Positions 15,657-24,079 of a stretch of DNA of 38,647 bases are shown one piece after another. A program made the translations under genes and the position numbers. Source of the stretch: Alphaproteobacteria bacterium (GTDB lineage Bacteria > Pseudomonadota > Alphaproteobacteria > MPNO01 > UBA830); the NCBI GenBank assembly GCA_022822405.1, contig JAJEBT010000161.1, positions 1-38,647 on the forward strand, given 5' to 3'. The notes beneath the pieces are model-generated. The model worked only from the letters and a program-made list of their open reading frames with translations, had not been told where the DNA came from and did not search any database. Within the stretch, counting starts at the first letter, position 1. Each line of letters starts with the position of its first letter.

Positions 15657-16877
15657 ATGAGCGGCGAATACCGTCCGCAATCCGCCGCCGACGCAGCCGA
15701 GATCATCGCGGCGGCACTCGCCGCCGAGACGCCGCTCGAAGTCAGCGGGGCAGGGACTAAACGCGGGATCGGACGGCCGGTCGAAGCCGGGTTCGGCATC
15801 ACGTCGGCGGAGCTTTCCGGCCTGACGCTCTACGAGCCCGAGGAGCTGGTGCTCGGCGTTCGTCCCGGAACCCCGATGGCGCAGCTTCAATTGCATCTCG
15901 ATCAGCATGCGCAGATGCTGGCATTCGAGCCGCCCGACTTCGGGGCTCTCCTGGGCAGCGGCGGCGGGCAGACTGTCGGCGGGGTCGTCGCCGGCAATCT
16001 CTCCGGGCCCCGGCGCGTCAAGGCTGGCGCGGCGCGCGATCACTTCCTCGGGTTCGAGGCGGTGTCGGGCCGCGGCGAGTCGTTCCGGTCAGGCGGCCGC
16101 GTCGTCAAGAACGTCACCGGCTACGATCTCTGCAAGCTCATGTGCGGTTCGTGGGGCACGCTCGGGCTGATGACGGAGCTCACGCTGAAGGTCATGCCGG
16201 CGCCCGAGCATACGAGCACCGTCCTTCTGGCGTGTCCTGATCCGCGCGCCGCGGTCCGCGCGATGGCGGCAGCGCTCGGCGGGCCCAACGAAGTCTCGGC
16301 GGCAGCCTGGATTTCCGAGGAAGCCACGACATCCTGCCCCGTGTCCGCGATCGCCGCTCCCGGGAGGGCGCTGGCGGCCTTGCGGCTGGAAGGGTTCGAA
16401 GCCTCGGTGCGGGCGCGGTGCGCGGCACTTCATGCCGCGCTGTCCTCCTTCGGCGACACCGCGGAACTCGGCAGCGGCGATTCCCGGACCCTGTGGCGCT
16501 TCGTCGGCGAGGCGGGGGCATTCGTTGGCGACAGGAAAAGCGCGATATGGCGCCTGTCGGTCCCGCCGTCCGACGGCGCGGAGATCTTCCTCCGCGCCCG
16601 CGACGCGCTTGGAGCGCGCGGCTGGCTCGACTGGGGCGGTGGGCTGGTGTGGCTTGCGGTCGCCGACAGCGAAGACGCGGGCGCAGCCTTCCTTCGCGCC
16701 GCGGCGGCGGATTGCGGCGGCCACGCGATGCTGTTGCGAGCGAGCGAGGAGCAGCGCGCAAGGTTCGGCGCGTTCCAGCCCGAGCCGGTGGCGCTCGCGC
16801 GGCTCACCCGGCGGATCAAGGAGGCGTTCGATCCGGGCGGAATCCTCAATGCCGGGCGGATGTACGAGGGTATCTGA
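15657..16877 (+). CDS. glcE: Glycolate oxidase FAD-binding subunit GlcE
   Basis: This 406-residue partner of GlcD has a single FAD-binding domain. Typical segments are TPLEVSGAGTKRGIGRP near residue 35, LGSGGGQTVGGVVAGNLSGP, GRVVKNVTGYDLCKLMCGSW and the C-terminal IKEAFDPGGILNAGRMY. The ATG at 15657 gives the usual GlcE start; an ATG at 15630 would add nine residues and has ACGGAG directly before it. It begins about 100 bases after glcD and ends three bases before glcF. Confidence 0.94.
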   Translation: MSGEYRPQSAADAAEIIAAALAAETPLEVSGAGTKRGIGRPVEAGFGITSAELSGLTLYEPEELVLGVRPGTPMAQLQLHLDQHAQMLAFEPPDFGALLGSGGGQTVGGVVAGNLSGPRRVKAGAARDHFLGFEAVSGRGESFRSGGRVVKNVTGYDLCKLMCGSWGTLGLMTELTLKVMPAPEHTSTVLLACPDPRAAVRAMAAALGGPNEVSAAAWISEEATTSCPVSAIAAPGRALAALRLEGFEASVRARCAALHAALSSFGDTAELGSGDSRTLWRFVGEAGAFVGDRKSAIWRLSVPPSDGAEIFLRARDALGARGWLDWGGGLVWLAVADSEDAGAAFLRAAAADCGGHAMLLRASEEQRARFGAFQPEPVALARLTRRIKEAFDPGGILNAGRMYEGI

Positions 16878-16880
16878 GCA

Positions 16881-18200
16881 ATGCAGACCAGCTTTACGCT
16901 TGCCCAGCTTGCCGATCCCGACATGGCGGAATCGGAGCGTATCCTCCGCACCTGCGTCCATTGCGGCTTCTGCAACGCCACCTGTCCGACCTTCGGGCTG
17001 CTCGGCGACGAGCTCGACGGACCTCGCGGCCGCATCTACCTGATCAAGGACATGCTCGAGAACGACCGGACGCCGGGCAGCCGTACGGTGCAGCATGTCG
17101 ATCGCTGCCTGTCCTGCCTGTCCTGCATGACCACCTGCCCGTCCGGCGTCAACTACATGCACCTTGTCGATCACGCCCGGGCGCGCATCGAGCAGACCTA
17201 CCGGCGCCCCCTGTTCGATCGGCTCGTCCGGCATCTGCTCGCAGCGTTCCTGCCGCACCCGCGCCGGTTTCGCCTGCTGATGCGCGTGGCCGCGCTGGCG
17301 CGCGCCGTGCGCCCGGCGCTTCCGGCTCGCCTGAGACAGATGCTGGCGCTGGTGCCTGGCGGCACCACCGCGCCGCCGATGCCGGCCCGCCGCCAGGTCT
17401 GGCCGGCCGAAGGCGAAAGAAGGCACCGGGTCGCGCTGCTGCCCGGATGTGTCCAGCAGGTGCTGGAGCCCTCCATCAACGAGGCGACCATCCGCGTGCT
17501 CGTCCGCCACGGCTGCGAAGTCGTCGTGCCCGGGGATCTCGGCTGTTGCGGCGCCCTGGAGCATCATCTGGGGAGGTCGGACGGCGCCCGGCGGGCAGTT
17601 GCGCGGAACGTCCGCGCCCTCATGCGCGAAATAGAGGGCGACGGGATCGATGCCGTCATCGTCAATGCCTCGGGATGCGGCACGATGCTCAAGGATTACG
17701 GGTTTCTCTTTCGTGACGACCCGACGCTGTCCAAAGATGCGGAACGCGTGGCATCGCTTGCCCGCGACGTCTCGGAATTCCTCGCTGGCCTCGAACTGTC
17801 ATTTGCCGGCCCGGCGGACAGCCTCAAGGTCACCTACCACAACCCGTGCTCGCTTCTGCACGGGCAGAAGGTCGTGGCGCCGCCGCAGGATCTGCTGGCC
17901 GCGGCGGGATTCGCGCTGTCGGAATCGGCCGAAGGCCACCTGTGCTGCGGTTCCGCCGGAACCTACAACATGCTTCAGCCCGAGCTCGCGCTGAAGCTTC
18001 GCGCCCGCAAGGCGGAGAACCTCGCGCAAACAGTGCCTGACGTCGTGGCGACCGGCAATATCGGGTGCATGGTGCAGCTTCGCCCCGCCCTGAAAGCTCC
18101 CGTCGTGCACACGGTCGAACTCCTGGACTGGGCCACGGGCGGCCGGATGCCGAACGGACTCGCGCGCCGCAGCAGTCAACCGCCGGGCGAGGAGAGTTGA
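16881..18200 (+). CDS. glcF: Glycolate oxidase iron-sulfur subunit GlcF
   Basis: This 439-residue protein passes electrons from GlcD/GlcE to the membrane quinone pool. Two [4Fe-4S] motifs are visible: Cys25, Cys28, Cys31, Cys35 and Cys76, Cys79, Cys82, Cys86. Two CCG domains follow, with LLPGCVQQ, LGCCGALEHH, then HNPCSLLHGQ and CCGSAGTYNM. The ATG at 16881 follows the glcE stop by three bases. The three genes form one operon ending at a hairpin before the opposing thiamine-diphosphate enzyme gene. Confidence 0.96.
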   Translation: MQTSFTLAQLADPDMAESERILRTCVHCGFCNATCPTFGLLGDELDGPRGRIYLIKDMLENDRTPGSRTVQHVDRCLSCLSCMTTCPSGVNYMHLVDHARARIEQTYRRPLFDRLVRHLLAAFLPHPRRFRLLMRVAALARAVRPALPARLRQMLALVPGGTTAPPMPARRQVWPAEGERRHRVALLPGCVQQVLEPSINEATIRVLVRHGCEVVVPGDLGCCGALEHHLGRSDGARRAVARNVRALMREIEGDGIDAVIVNASGCGTMLKDYGFLFRDDPTLSKDAERVASLARDVSEFLAGLELSFAGPADSLKVTYHNPCSLLHGQKVVAPPQDLLAAAGFALSESAEGHLCCGSAGTYNMLQPELALKLRARKAENLAQTVPDVVATGNIGCMVQLRPALKAPVVHTVELLDWATGGRMPNGLARRSSQPPGEES

Positions 18201-18215
18201 TCCCGGTTCAGGCCG

Positions 18216-18230
18216 GCGGCCGCGGGCCGC
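18216..18230. terminator. Hairpin between convergent glcF and the TPP-enzyme gene
   Basis: GCGGCC-GCG-GGCCGC forms a perfect six-base GC stem in the 30-base gap between two converging genes. No T-run follows on either strand, so it may act as a bidirectional barrier or need Rho. Confidence 0.4.
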
Positions 18231-19961
18231 TCATCCCCGTTCCGCCGCTTCGTCGTCGAGGATCACGTTGAGAATTGCGGTGCGGCCCTCCGCGACGGCG
18301 GCGTTCGCCTCCTCGAGCGCCGACGCCAACTCGTCCTGCCGTTCGACCCGTCGCCCGTGGAAATCGAAGGGCTTTGCGAGTTCGGCGTAGTCGAGGTCGG
18401 TGATGGGATGGCCGTGGGAGGCGTTCTGGCTCGCCGCGATGCCGTCCGGATAGAAGGCGTGGTGTTCCTTGCGCATGGCCGCGTAGCCGCCGTTGTTGAA
18501 GATCACGATCATCATGGGCAGATTCCTGTGCTTCGAGAAGGCGAGGCTCTGCATCACCGGGTTGTACATGAACGAGCCGTCGCCGATGGTGGCTACCGCC
18601 GTACGGTCGGGTCTCGCGAGTTTTACGCCAAGTGTGAGGCCGAGGCCCTGGCCAAGGCCGCCGCTGGAGACCTTGAAGTAGCTTGACGGCCCGCCGAACC
18701 TGAGATGCCGGATGATCGGCCTGCGGTGGGTGATGGTCTCGTCGACATAGATGGTGTCCGCGGGCATCACTTCGGCCATCGTTGCGCACAGGCCCACCAC
18801 CCCGATCGTTTCCTGCTTCCGCGCCGCATCGGCGGCGGCCTGCAGGCTGCCGGCCATCCTGTCATGGGCGGCCGTCCAGCGTTCGAGGCGTTCGCCGATC
18901 CGGCCGGCGTCGAGTTCCCGCGCGCGCAAGAGTTGCGTGAGTCGCCGCAGCGTCGCCACCGCGTCGCCTTCGAGGAAGATGTCCGCCTGCAGGTTCTGAT
19001 GCACCATGTGCGGGCGAAACGGCGTCTCGTCGATATTGACGACAGTCGCGCGTGCCGGCCTGTTGCCGGGGGGAGACCACGGAGCGCGGGCGCGGAGCGT
19101 CAGCACGAGATCGGCTTCGTGTATCCAGTCGGGCGTTCCGAAGCCCTGGTACAGCGGGTGGTCTTTCGGAAAGTTGTTGAAGTCGATCCAGGCGCTCTCC
19201 GCCACCGGAATGGCGAGCAGTTCGGCGAGTTCGACCAGGGCTTCGTATCCTTCCGGGTCGCGGCCTATCGACTCGGCAACGATGGCCGGCGCTTCGGCGC
19301 CGGCGAGCAGGTCGGCGACATGGGCGATGCCCTCGTCCGGCGCCCGCGGACGGACGGCAGCCGGAACCTTGTCCAGATTTCGCGGCGGTGTCCATGAGTC
19401 CAGCATCGTCTCTATCGGTACGGTCATGAAGACCGGGCCGGACGGCGACCGCTGCGCCATCTCGCCGGCGCGGACGAGCTGCTCGTGCAGCGTGTGGGAA
19501 CTGCTCACCGGATGCGACCATTTCACGATCGAGTTGACGAGAGCGTGGGGACCGCCGACGACACTGAGCGCTCCCTGCCACTGGGGCCCGGGATCGAAGC
19601 CCTCCTGCTCGCCGTAGGTCAGCGATTCGCCGGACACGACAAGCATCGGGATGCCCTGCCGATTGGCGGCGTCGATACCCATGGATCCCTGGAGAAGGCC
19701 GACACCGGTATGCAGCATCACTGCCTGCATGCGGCCGGTCATTGCCGTGTAGCCCATCGCGAGCCCGACGGCGAGAGTCTCGTGGGCGCAACTCAGATAG
19801 GCCGGCCCGTCGGAGCCGGTCGCATCCTGGCGCGCGAAGGCCTCCCAAACCGCGCCCCACTCCGAACCCGGGGAGGCCATGACATAGTCGACATCAAGCC
19901 GGCGAAAGGCTTCGAGGATTGCCTCGCCGCCATCCGGAAAATTCCCGGTCGTTCCTTCCAT
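18231..19961 (-). CDS. Thiamine pyrophosphate-requiring enzyme (acetolactate synthase-like)
   Basis: This 576-residue enzyme is of the acetohydroxyacid synthase / benzoylformate decarboxylase superfamily. The N-terminal PYR domain carries the cofactor-activating glutamate in ASPGSEW (Glu34). A central domain has a remnant nucleotide-binding fold. The C-terminal PP domain has the Mg-TPP motif GDGSFMYNPVMQSLAF ending in IVIFNN. The ATG at 19961 has GGGAGGG five bases upstream. It lies downstream of three glutathione transferase genes on the same strand, 130 bases after the last. Its product is unknown. It is not an obvious glyoxylate carboligase despite facing the glycolate oxidase operon, and no regulatory small subunit (ilvH type) is present. 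Confidence 0.88.
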   Translation of the reverse strand: MEGTTGNFPDGGEAILEAFRRLDVDYVMASPGSEWGAVWEAFARQDATGSDGPAYLSCAHETLAVGLAMGYTAMTGRMQAVMLHTGVGLLQGSMGIDAANRQGIPMLVVSGESLTYGEQEGFDPGPQWQGALSVVGGPHALVNSIVKWSHPVSSSHTLHEQLVRAGEMAQRSPSGPVFMTVPIETMLDSWTPPRNLDKVPAAVRPRAPDEGIAHVADLLAGAEAPAIVAESIGRDPEGYEALVELAELLAIPVAESAWIDFNNFPKDHPLYQGFGTPDWIHEADLVLTLRARAPWSPPGNRPARATVVNIDETPFRPHMVHQNLQADIFLEGDAVATLRRLTQLLRARELDAGRIGERLERWTAAHDRMAGSLQAAADAARKQETIGVVGLCATMAEVMPADTIYVDETITHRRPIIRHLRFGGPSSYFKVSSGGLGQGLGLTLGVKLARPDRTAVATIGDGSFMYNPVMQSLAFSKHRNLPMMIVIFNNGGYAAMRKEHHAFYPDGIAASQNASHGHPITDLDYAELAKPFDFHGRRVERQDELASALEEANAAVAEGRTAILNVILDDEAAERG

Positions 19962-20091
19962 GGTTCCCTCCCTGGTCTGCGGCCGGTTTGCGCCCCCCGG
20001 CTGGGGTGTTCCGGAGTTCGGTGCGATGCGGAGAGGCCGAGGCGGTCGGCCGTCTTCCGAGCCGGAGCGGCGGTTGTTGCCGAGCGTCCGT

Positions 20092-20724
20092 TCAGGCGGC
20101 TTCGGCGAGATTGACCCCCATCGCCTTGGCCACCGCGGGACGGCTTTCGAGAGCGCGATACCAGCGCTTCACGTTCGGAAAGTCGTCAAGCGAAACCCCC
20201 TGCCATTCGTAGCGCGCCGTCCATGGGAATATGGCCATGTCGGCGATCGAATAGTCAATATGCATGTAGGCGTTGTCCGCCAGATGGGCGTCGAGGACAC
20301 CCCACAGCCGCCGCGTCTCCTTGGTGTAGCGCTCGATGCCGTACTCGACCTTTGTGCTGGCCCGCCGGAAATGGTGGGCCTGGCCGAACATGGGTCCGAT
20401 CCCGCCCATCTGGAACATCAGCCACTGGATTGTGATGTAGCGGTTGCGAACGTCCTCGACGGGGGGAAGGAACTTGCCGTGCTTGTCGGCGAGATACATC
20501 AGCATCGCCCCCGACTCGAACAGCGTGAACGGTTTTCCGTCGGGACCGTCCTGGTCGATCATTGCCGGAATCTTGCTGTTCGGGTTGATGGCGACGAACT
20601 CCGGCGTGAACTGGTCGTCTTTCATGATGTTTATGGCGTGGGTCCTGTAGGGGACGTCGAGTTCCTCCAGCATGATGAAGAGCTTGCGGCCGTTCGACGT
20701 ATGCCAGTTGTAGAGATCAATCAT
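20092..20724 (-). CDS. Glutathione S-transferase family protein, YfcG-like (third in tandem)
   Basis: This 210-residue GST has a thioredoxin-like N-domain (MIDLYNWHTSNGRKLFIMLE, with NPNSKIPAMIDQDG and the ESGAMLMYLADK glutathione-binding turn) and a helical C-domain (QWLMFQMGGIGPMFGQAHHF, YSIADMAIFPW). These match the Nu-class YfcG/YghU group, which often acts as a glutathione-dependent disulfide reductase. AGAGGAAAGG precedes the ATG at 20724. Its first eight bases overlap the end of the preceding GST gene. Confidence 0.93.
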   Translation of the reverse strand: MIDLYNWHTSNGRKLFIMLEELDVPYRTHAINIMKDDQFTPEFVAINPNSKIPAMIDQDGPDGKPFTLFESGAMLMYLADKHGKFLPPVEDVRNRYITIQWLMFQMGGIGPMFGQAHHFRRASTKVEYGIERYTKETRRLWGVLDAHLADNAYMHIDYSIADMAIFPWTARYEWQGVSLDDFPNVKRWYRALESRPAVAKAMGVNLAEAA

Positions 20725-21403
20725 TGCCTTTCCTCTCGTATTGCCGGGAGTGCCGCTCGAGTTGAAGCCGCGTGGGAACATCCATGCCGCGCTGTACCGC
20801 CGGCCGTTCGCGAACGGCATCATACCATCTTGCAAGGTGCGGTGTAGCGGCGAGGTCGATATCGAGCCATCGATGCAGCGCGATCCACGGGAAGGCGGCG
20901 ATATCGGCGATGCTGTACTCCGCACCCGCGAGCCAGGCAGCGTCGGCGAGGCGGGTCTCCATCACGGTGCAGAGCCGGCGCACCTCGGCTCCGTACCGCG
21001 TCCTGCCGTAGGTTGTCGCTTGCACCGGCGCGTCGGTGGGGGCCTGGTGCAGGAAATGAAACGCCTGCCCGAATTGCGGGCCGATGCCGCCCATCTGCCA
21101 CATGAGCCACTGGATTGCGGTCCATCGCGCGGCCGCGGCCGTGGGAAGGAACGAGGCCGTCTTGTCGGCGAGGTAGAGAAGGATGGCGCCGGATTCGAAC
21201 AGCGAAAGCGGCTGGCCGCCGGGCCCGTCGCGGTCGACGATCGCCGGGATCCGGCCATTGGGGCTGATCGTCCGGAACGCGGGCTCGTGCTGTTCGCCGG
21301 CAACGATGTCCACGGGATGAAGCTCGTAGTCGAGGCCGCACTCCTCGAGCATGATCGAGACCTTGCGCCCGTTCGACGTGCGCCAGGTGTAGAGATCGAT
21401 CAT
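20717..21403 (-). CDS. Glutathione S-transferase family protein, YfcG-like (second in tandem)
   Basis: This 228-residue GST of the same group starts MIDLYTWRTSNGRKVSIMLE and has SPNGRIPAIVDRDG, ESGAILLYLADK, QWLMWQMGGIGPQFGQAFHF and YSIADIAAFPW. It has a longer Arg-rich C-tail than its neighbour. Its stop overlaps the start of the next GST by eight bases (ATGATTGA). The TSNGRK active-site loop is shared with the third copy, so these two are probably the closest relatives. Confidence 0.93.
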   Translation of the reverse strand: MIDLYTWRTSNGRKVSIMLEECGLDYELHPVDIVAGEQHEPAFRTISPNGRIPAIVDRDGPGGQPLSLFESGAILLYLADKTASFLPTAAAARWTAIQWLMWQMGGIGPQFGQAFHFLHQAPTDAPVQATTYGRTRYGAEVRRLCTVMETRLADAAWLAGAEYSIADIAAFPWIALHRWLDIDLAATPHLARWYDAVRERPAVQRGMDVPTRLQLERHSRQYERKGND

Positions 21404-21474
21404 CGCCGGCCGGCGGGTGGGAACGCCGCGAGCGGGGGCGAACCCGGATCCCGCCGCCGGATCCGTTGCGGAGG

Positions 21475-22200
21475 CTATTCCGCGGCCAAGCCCTGCGAGG
21501 ACTGGGTCTTGCCGTACATGATTTCCCACGCCTTGTCGCTGTGGGTGTTGTCGACGCGCCTGTGATCCTTCAGCGTCTCCAGCGCCGCGACGACCTGCGG
21601 GCGCTGCCAGATCCGGTCGCGCCAGCGTTCGAGATTCGGGTATTGAGCAATGTCGATGCCCTGCTTCTTGGGGTCGCGGAGCCATGGCATGATCGCCATG
21701 TCGGCAATGGTGTATTCGCCCGCGGCTATCCATTCCTCGTCGGCAAGCCGGCGGTCGATGACGCCATAGATGCGGTTGCCTTCGTTGACATAGCGGTCGA
21801 TGCCGTACTGCAGCTTCTCGCGCTCGACCCGTTCCGGGGCGTAGGCATGGAAGTGGTGCGCCTGGCCCAGCATCGGTCCGACCGAACCCATCTGAAACAT
21901 CAGCCATTGCAGCACGTCGTAATGCTTGCGTTCGTCCTTCGGCAGGAAGCGGCCGGTCTTGTTGGCCAGATAGATCAGGATCGCGGCCGATTCGAACACC
22001 GAGATCGGTTCGCCGCCGGGTCCATCCTGGTCGACGATCGCCGGCATCTTGTTGTTGGGGCTGATGCGAAGGAAATCGGGCTTGAACTGATCTCCCTGCT
22101 GAATGTTGATCGGGATGATCTTGTGTTCGATCTCGGCCTCGTGGAGAAGGATATGGACCTTGTGCCCGTTGGGCGTCGGCCAGGTGTAGACATCGATCAT
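21475..22200 (-). CDS. Glutathione S-transferase family protein, YfcG-like (first in tandem)
   Basis: This 241-residue GST starts MIDVYTWPTPNGHKVHILLH. The loop TPNGHK is that of E. coli YfcG, whereas the other two copies have TSNGRK. It continues with SPNNKMPAIVDQDG, ESAAILIYLANK and QWLMFQMGSVGPMLGQAHHF. It has an extra C-terminal extension of about 20 residues ending GLAAE. It lies 70 bases downstream of gatB on the same strand and heads the GST triplet. Confidence 0.94.
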   Translation of the reverse strand: MIDVYTWPTPNGHKVHILLHEAEIEHKIIPINIQQGDQFKPDFLRISPNNKMPAIVDQDGPGGEPISVFESAAILIYLANKTGRFLPKDERKHYDVLQWLMFQMGSVGPMLGQAHHFHAYAPERVEREKLQYGIDRYVNEGNRIYGVIDRRLADEEWIAAGEYTIADMAIMPWLRDPKKQGIDIAQYPNLERWRDRIWQRPQVVAALETLKDHRRVDNTHSDKAWEIMYGKTQSSQGLAAE

Positions 22201-22270
22201 GGTGCGGTTTTTCCTTTGCTGGTCGCGTGTCTCGGAACTGCAGTGTAGATGGTATGTCGCGCTTTTGCGG

Positions 22271-23722
22271 TCAAGCTTTCAGCCGGTTGCGCAGGATCTC
22301 GTTGACCGCCTTCGGATTGGCCTTGCCTCCGGTGGCCTTCATGACCTGGCCCACGAACCATCCGAGGACCTTCTGGTTCCCGGACGCGAACTGGGCCACC
22401 TGTTCCGGCGCCCCGGCAATGACCTCGTCGACCGCCGCCTCCAGCGTCGCCGTGTCGCTGACCTGCGTCATGTCCCGGTCGGCGACGATGCGGGCGGGAT
22501 CGCCGCCGGTCTCGAACATGATTTCGAAGACGTCCTTGGCGAGGCGGTTCGACAGGGTGCCGTCCGAAACCAGGTCGAGCAGCCGCCCGAGGGCGGCGGC
22601 GTCGACCGGGCTGTCGGAAAACGCGGTGCCGGCACGGTTGAGGGCGCCGAACAGCTCGCCGGTCACCCAGTTGGCGGCCATGGCCGCATCGCGGTCGGCG
22701 GCGACCGCTTCGTAGTAGTCGGCGACCTCCCGTTCGGCGACAAGGGTGGCGGCATCGGCGGCGGCGAGGCCGTACTCCTCCGTGAACCGGCGCTTCTTGG
22801 CATCGGGCAGCTCGGGCAGGGTCTCTCGGAGCGCCGCGATCCAGTCCTCGTCCAGTTCGAGCGGCGGCAGGTCGGGATCGGGGAAGTAGCGATAATCGTG
22901 CGCGTCTTCCTTGTTGCGCATCGACCGGGTGACGCCCCTGTCGGCATCGAACAGGCGCGTCTCCTGCTCGATTTCGCCGCCGTCCTCGATGATTTCGATC
23001 TGGCGGCGGGCCTCGAACTCTATGGCCTGGCGCACGAAGCGGATCGAATTCACGTTCTTGACCTCGCAACGGGTCCCGAGGTCCTGTCCCGGTCGCCGCA
23101 CCGAGATGTTGACGTCCACCCGCAGCGACCCCTCCTGCATGTTGCCGTCGCAGCTGCCGATATAGCGGAGGATGGAGCGCAGCTTGGCGACATAGGCGCC
23201 CGCCTCCTCGGCCGAGCGCAGGTCGGGTTCGGACACGATCTCCATGAGCGCGACGCCCGCACGGTTGAGATCGACCAGCGTCCGCCGCGGATCGCGGTCA
23301 TGCACCGACTTGCCGGCATCCTGTTCGAGATGGAGCCGCGTGATCCCGATGTCGCGTGCCGTGCCGTCCTCGAGGTCGATGCGGAGGCTGCCGGCGCCGA
23401 CAACGGGGTCCTCGTACTGCGAAATCTGATAGCCCTGCGGAAGATCCGGATAGAAGTAGTTCTTGCGGGCGAAGATCGAGACCCGGTTGATCCTGGCGTT
23501 GAGCGCGAGGCCGGTGCGGACTGCCTGTTCCACCGCGCACGCGTTGAGCACCGGCAGCATGCCCGGCATGGCCGCATCGACGAGCGACACCTGCGCGTTG
23601 GGTTCGGCGCCGAATTCCGTCGAGGCCCCCGAGAAGAGCTTCGACCTTGAGGCGACCTGGGCGTGCACCTCGAGCCCGATGACGGTCTCCCAGTCGCCGG
23701 TCCTGCCCTGCATCATCGACAT
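22271..23722 (-). CDS. gatB: Asp-tRNA(Asn)/Glu-tRNA(Gln) amidotransferase subunit B
   Basis: This 483-residue GatB is the tRNA-binding kinase subunit of GatCAB, which converts Glu-tRNA(Gln) to Gln-tRNA(Gln), and Asp- to Asn-tRNA where needed. Signatures are [45 protein letters not shown] and the C-terminal YqeY-like domain ending [19 protein letters not shown]. The ATG at 23722 follows a purine-rich GGGAGAAGGGGG. It is separated from gatA by a small membrane-protein gene. Confidence 0.97.
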   Translation of the reverse strand: MSMMQGRTGDWETVIGLEVHAQVASRSKLFSGASTEFGAEPNAQVSLVDAAMPGMLPVLNACAVEQAVRTGLALNARINRVSIFARKNYFYPDLPQGYQISQYEDPVVGAGSLRIDLEDGTARDIGITRLHLEQDAGKSVHDRDPRRTLVDLNRAGVALMEIVSEPDLRSAEEAGAYVAKLRSILRYIGSCDGNMQEGSLRVDVNISVRRPGQDLGTRCEVKNVNSIRFVRQAIEFEARRQIEIIEDGGEIEQETRLFDADRGVTRSMRNKEDAHDYRYFPDPDLPPLELDEDWIAALRETLPELPDAKKRRFTEEYGLAAADAATLVAEREVADYYEAVAADRDAAMAANWVTGELFGALNRAGTAFSDSPVDAAALGRLLDLVSDGTLSNRLAKDVFEIMFETGGDPARIVADRDMTQVSDTATLEAAVDEVIAGAPEQVAQFASGNQKVLGWFVGQVMKATGGKANPKAVNEILRNRLKA

Positions 23723-23750
23723 CGCGCCCCCTTCTCCCGGAGCCTTCCGG

Positions 23751-24059
23751 TCATCCCCGCATCAGCCAGGCCACGAACAGCGTCAGCAGGGTAAACGCGC
23801 TGACGCGAAACACATAGAGCCGTCCCATGCGCAGCCAGTAGTCCCGCGTCTCCTGGCGCCGCTGCTCGACGGAACCGGCGTGCGCCCGCATGTTCTCGAA
23901 TTTCGGCCAGGTGAGGCGGTAGAGCTCGTAGGTTGGCCACAGCTGCACGCTGGCGCACAGCGCGATCGCCGCCAGCATGCCGAGGTTCGAGAAATCCAGG
24001 AGCCGGTAGCCGATCAGGCCGAGGCTGACATGGATCAGGATGTACCAGGCAAGCGCCAT
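23751..24059 (-). CDS. Small membrane protein between gatA and gatB
   Basis: This 102-residue protein has a hydrophobic start ([18 protein letters not shown]), a second hydrophobic segment ([18 protein letters not shown]), a charged middle with [13 protein letters not shown], and a C-terminal helix ([19 protein letters not shown]). Three membrane helices are likely. Codon use resembles the neighbours, and it sits tightly (20 and 28 bases) between gatA and gatB, which supports a real gene. No family is recognised and no Shine-Dalgarno is clear. Confidence 0.72.
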   Translation of the reverse strand: MALAWYILIHVSLGLIGYRLLDFSNLGMLAAIALCASVQLWPTYELYRLTWPKFENMRAHAGSVEQRRQETRDYWLRMGRLYVFRVSAFTLLTLFVAWLMRG

Positions 24060-24079
24060 CGCGCCACGAATCCGGGCCG

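Noticed and set aside
14544..16043. Long minus-strand open frame opposite glcD and glcE
   Set aside because: It is a GC-rich shadow of two certain genes and has no family features.
16089..17567. Long minus-strand open frame opposite glcE and glcF
   Set aside because: It is a shadow frame, with composition rich in Arg, Gly and His typical of antisense of GC-rich genes.
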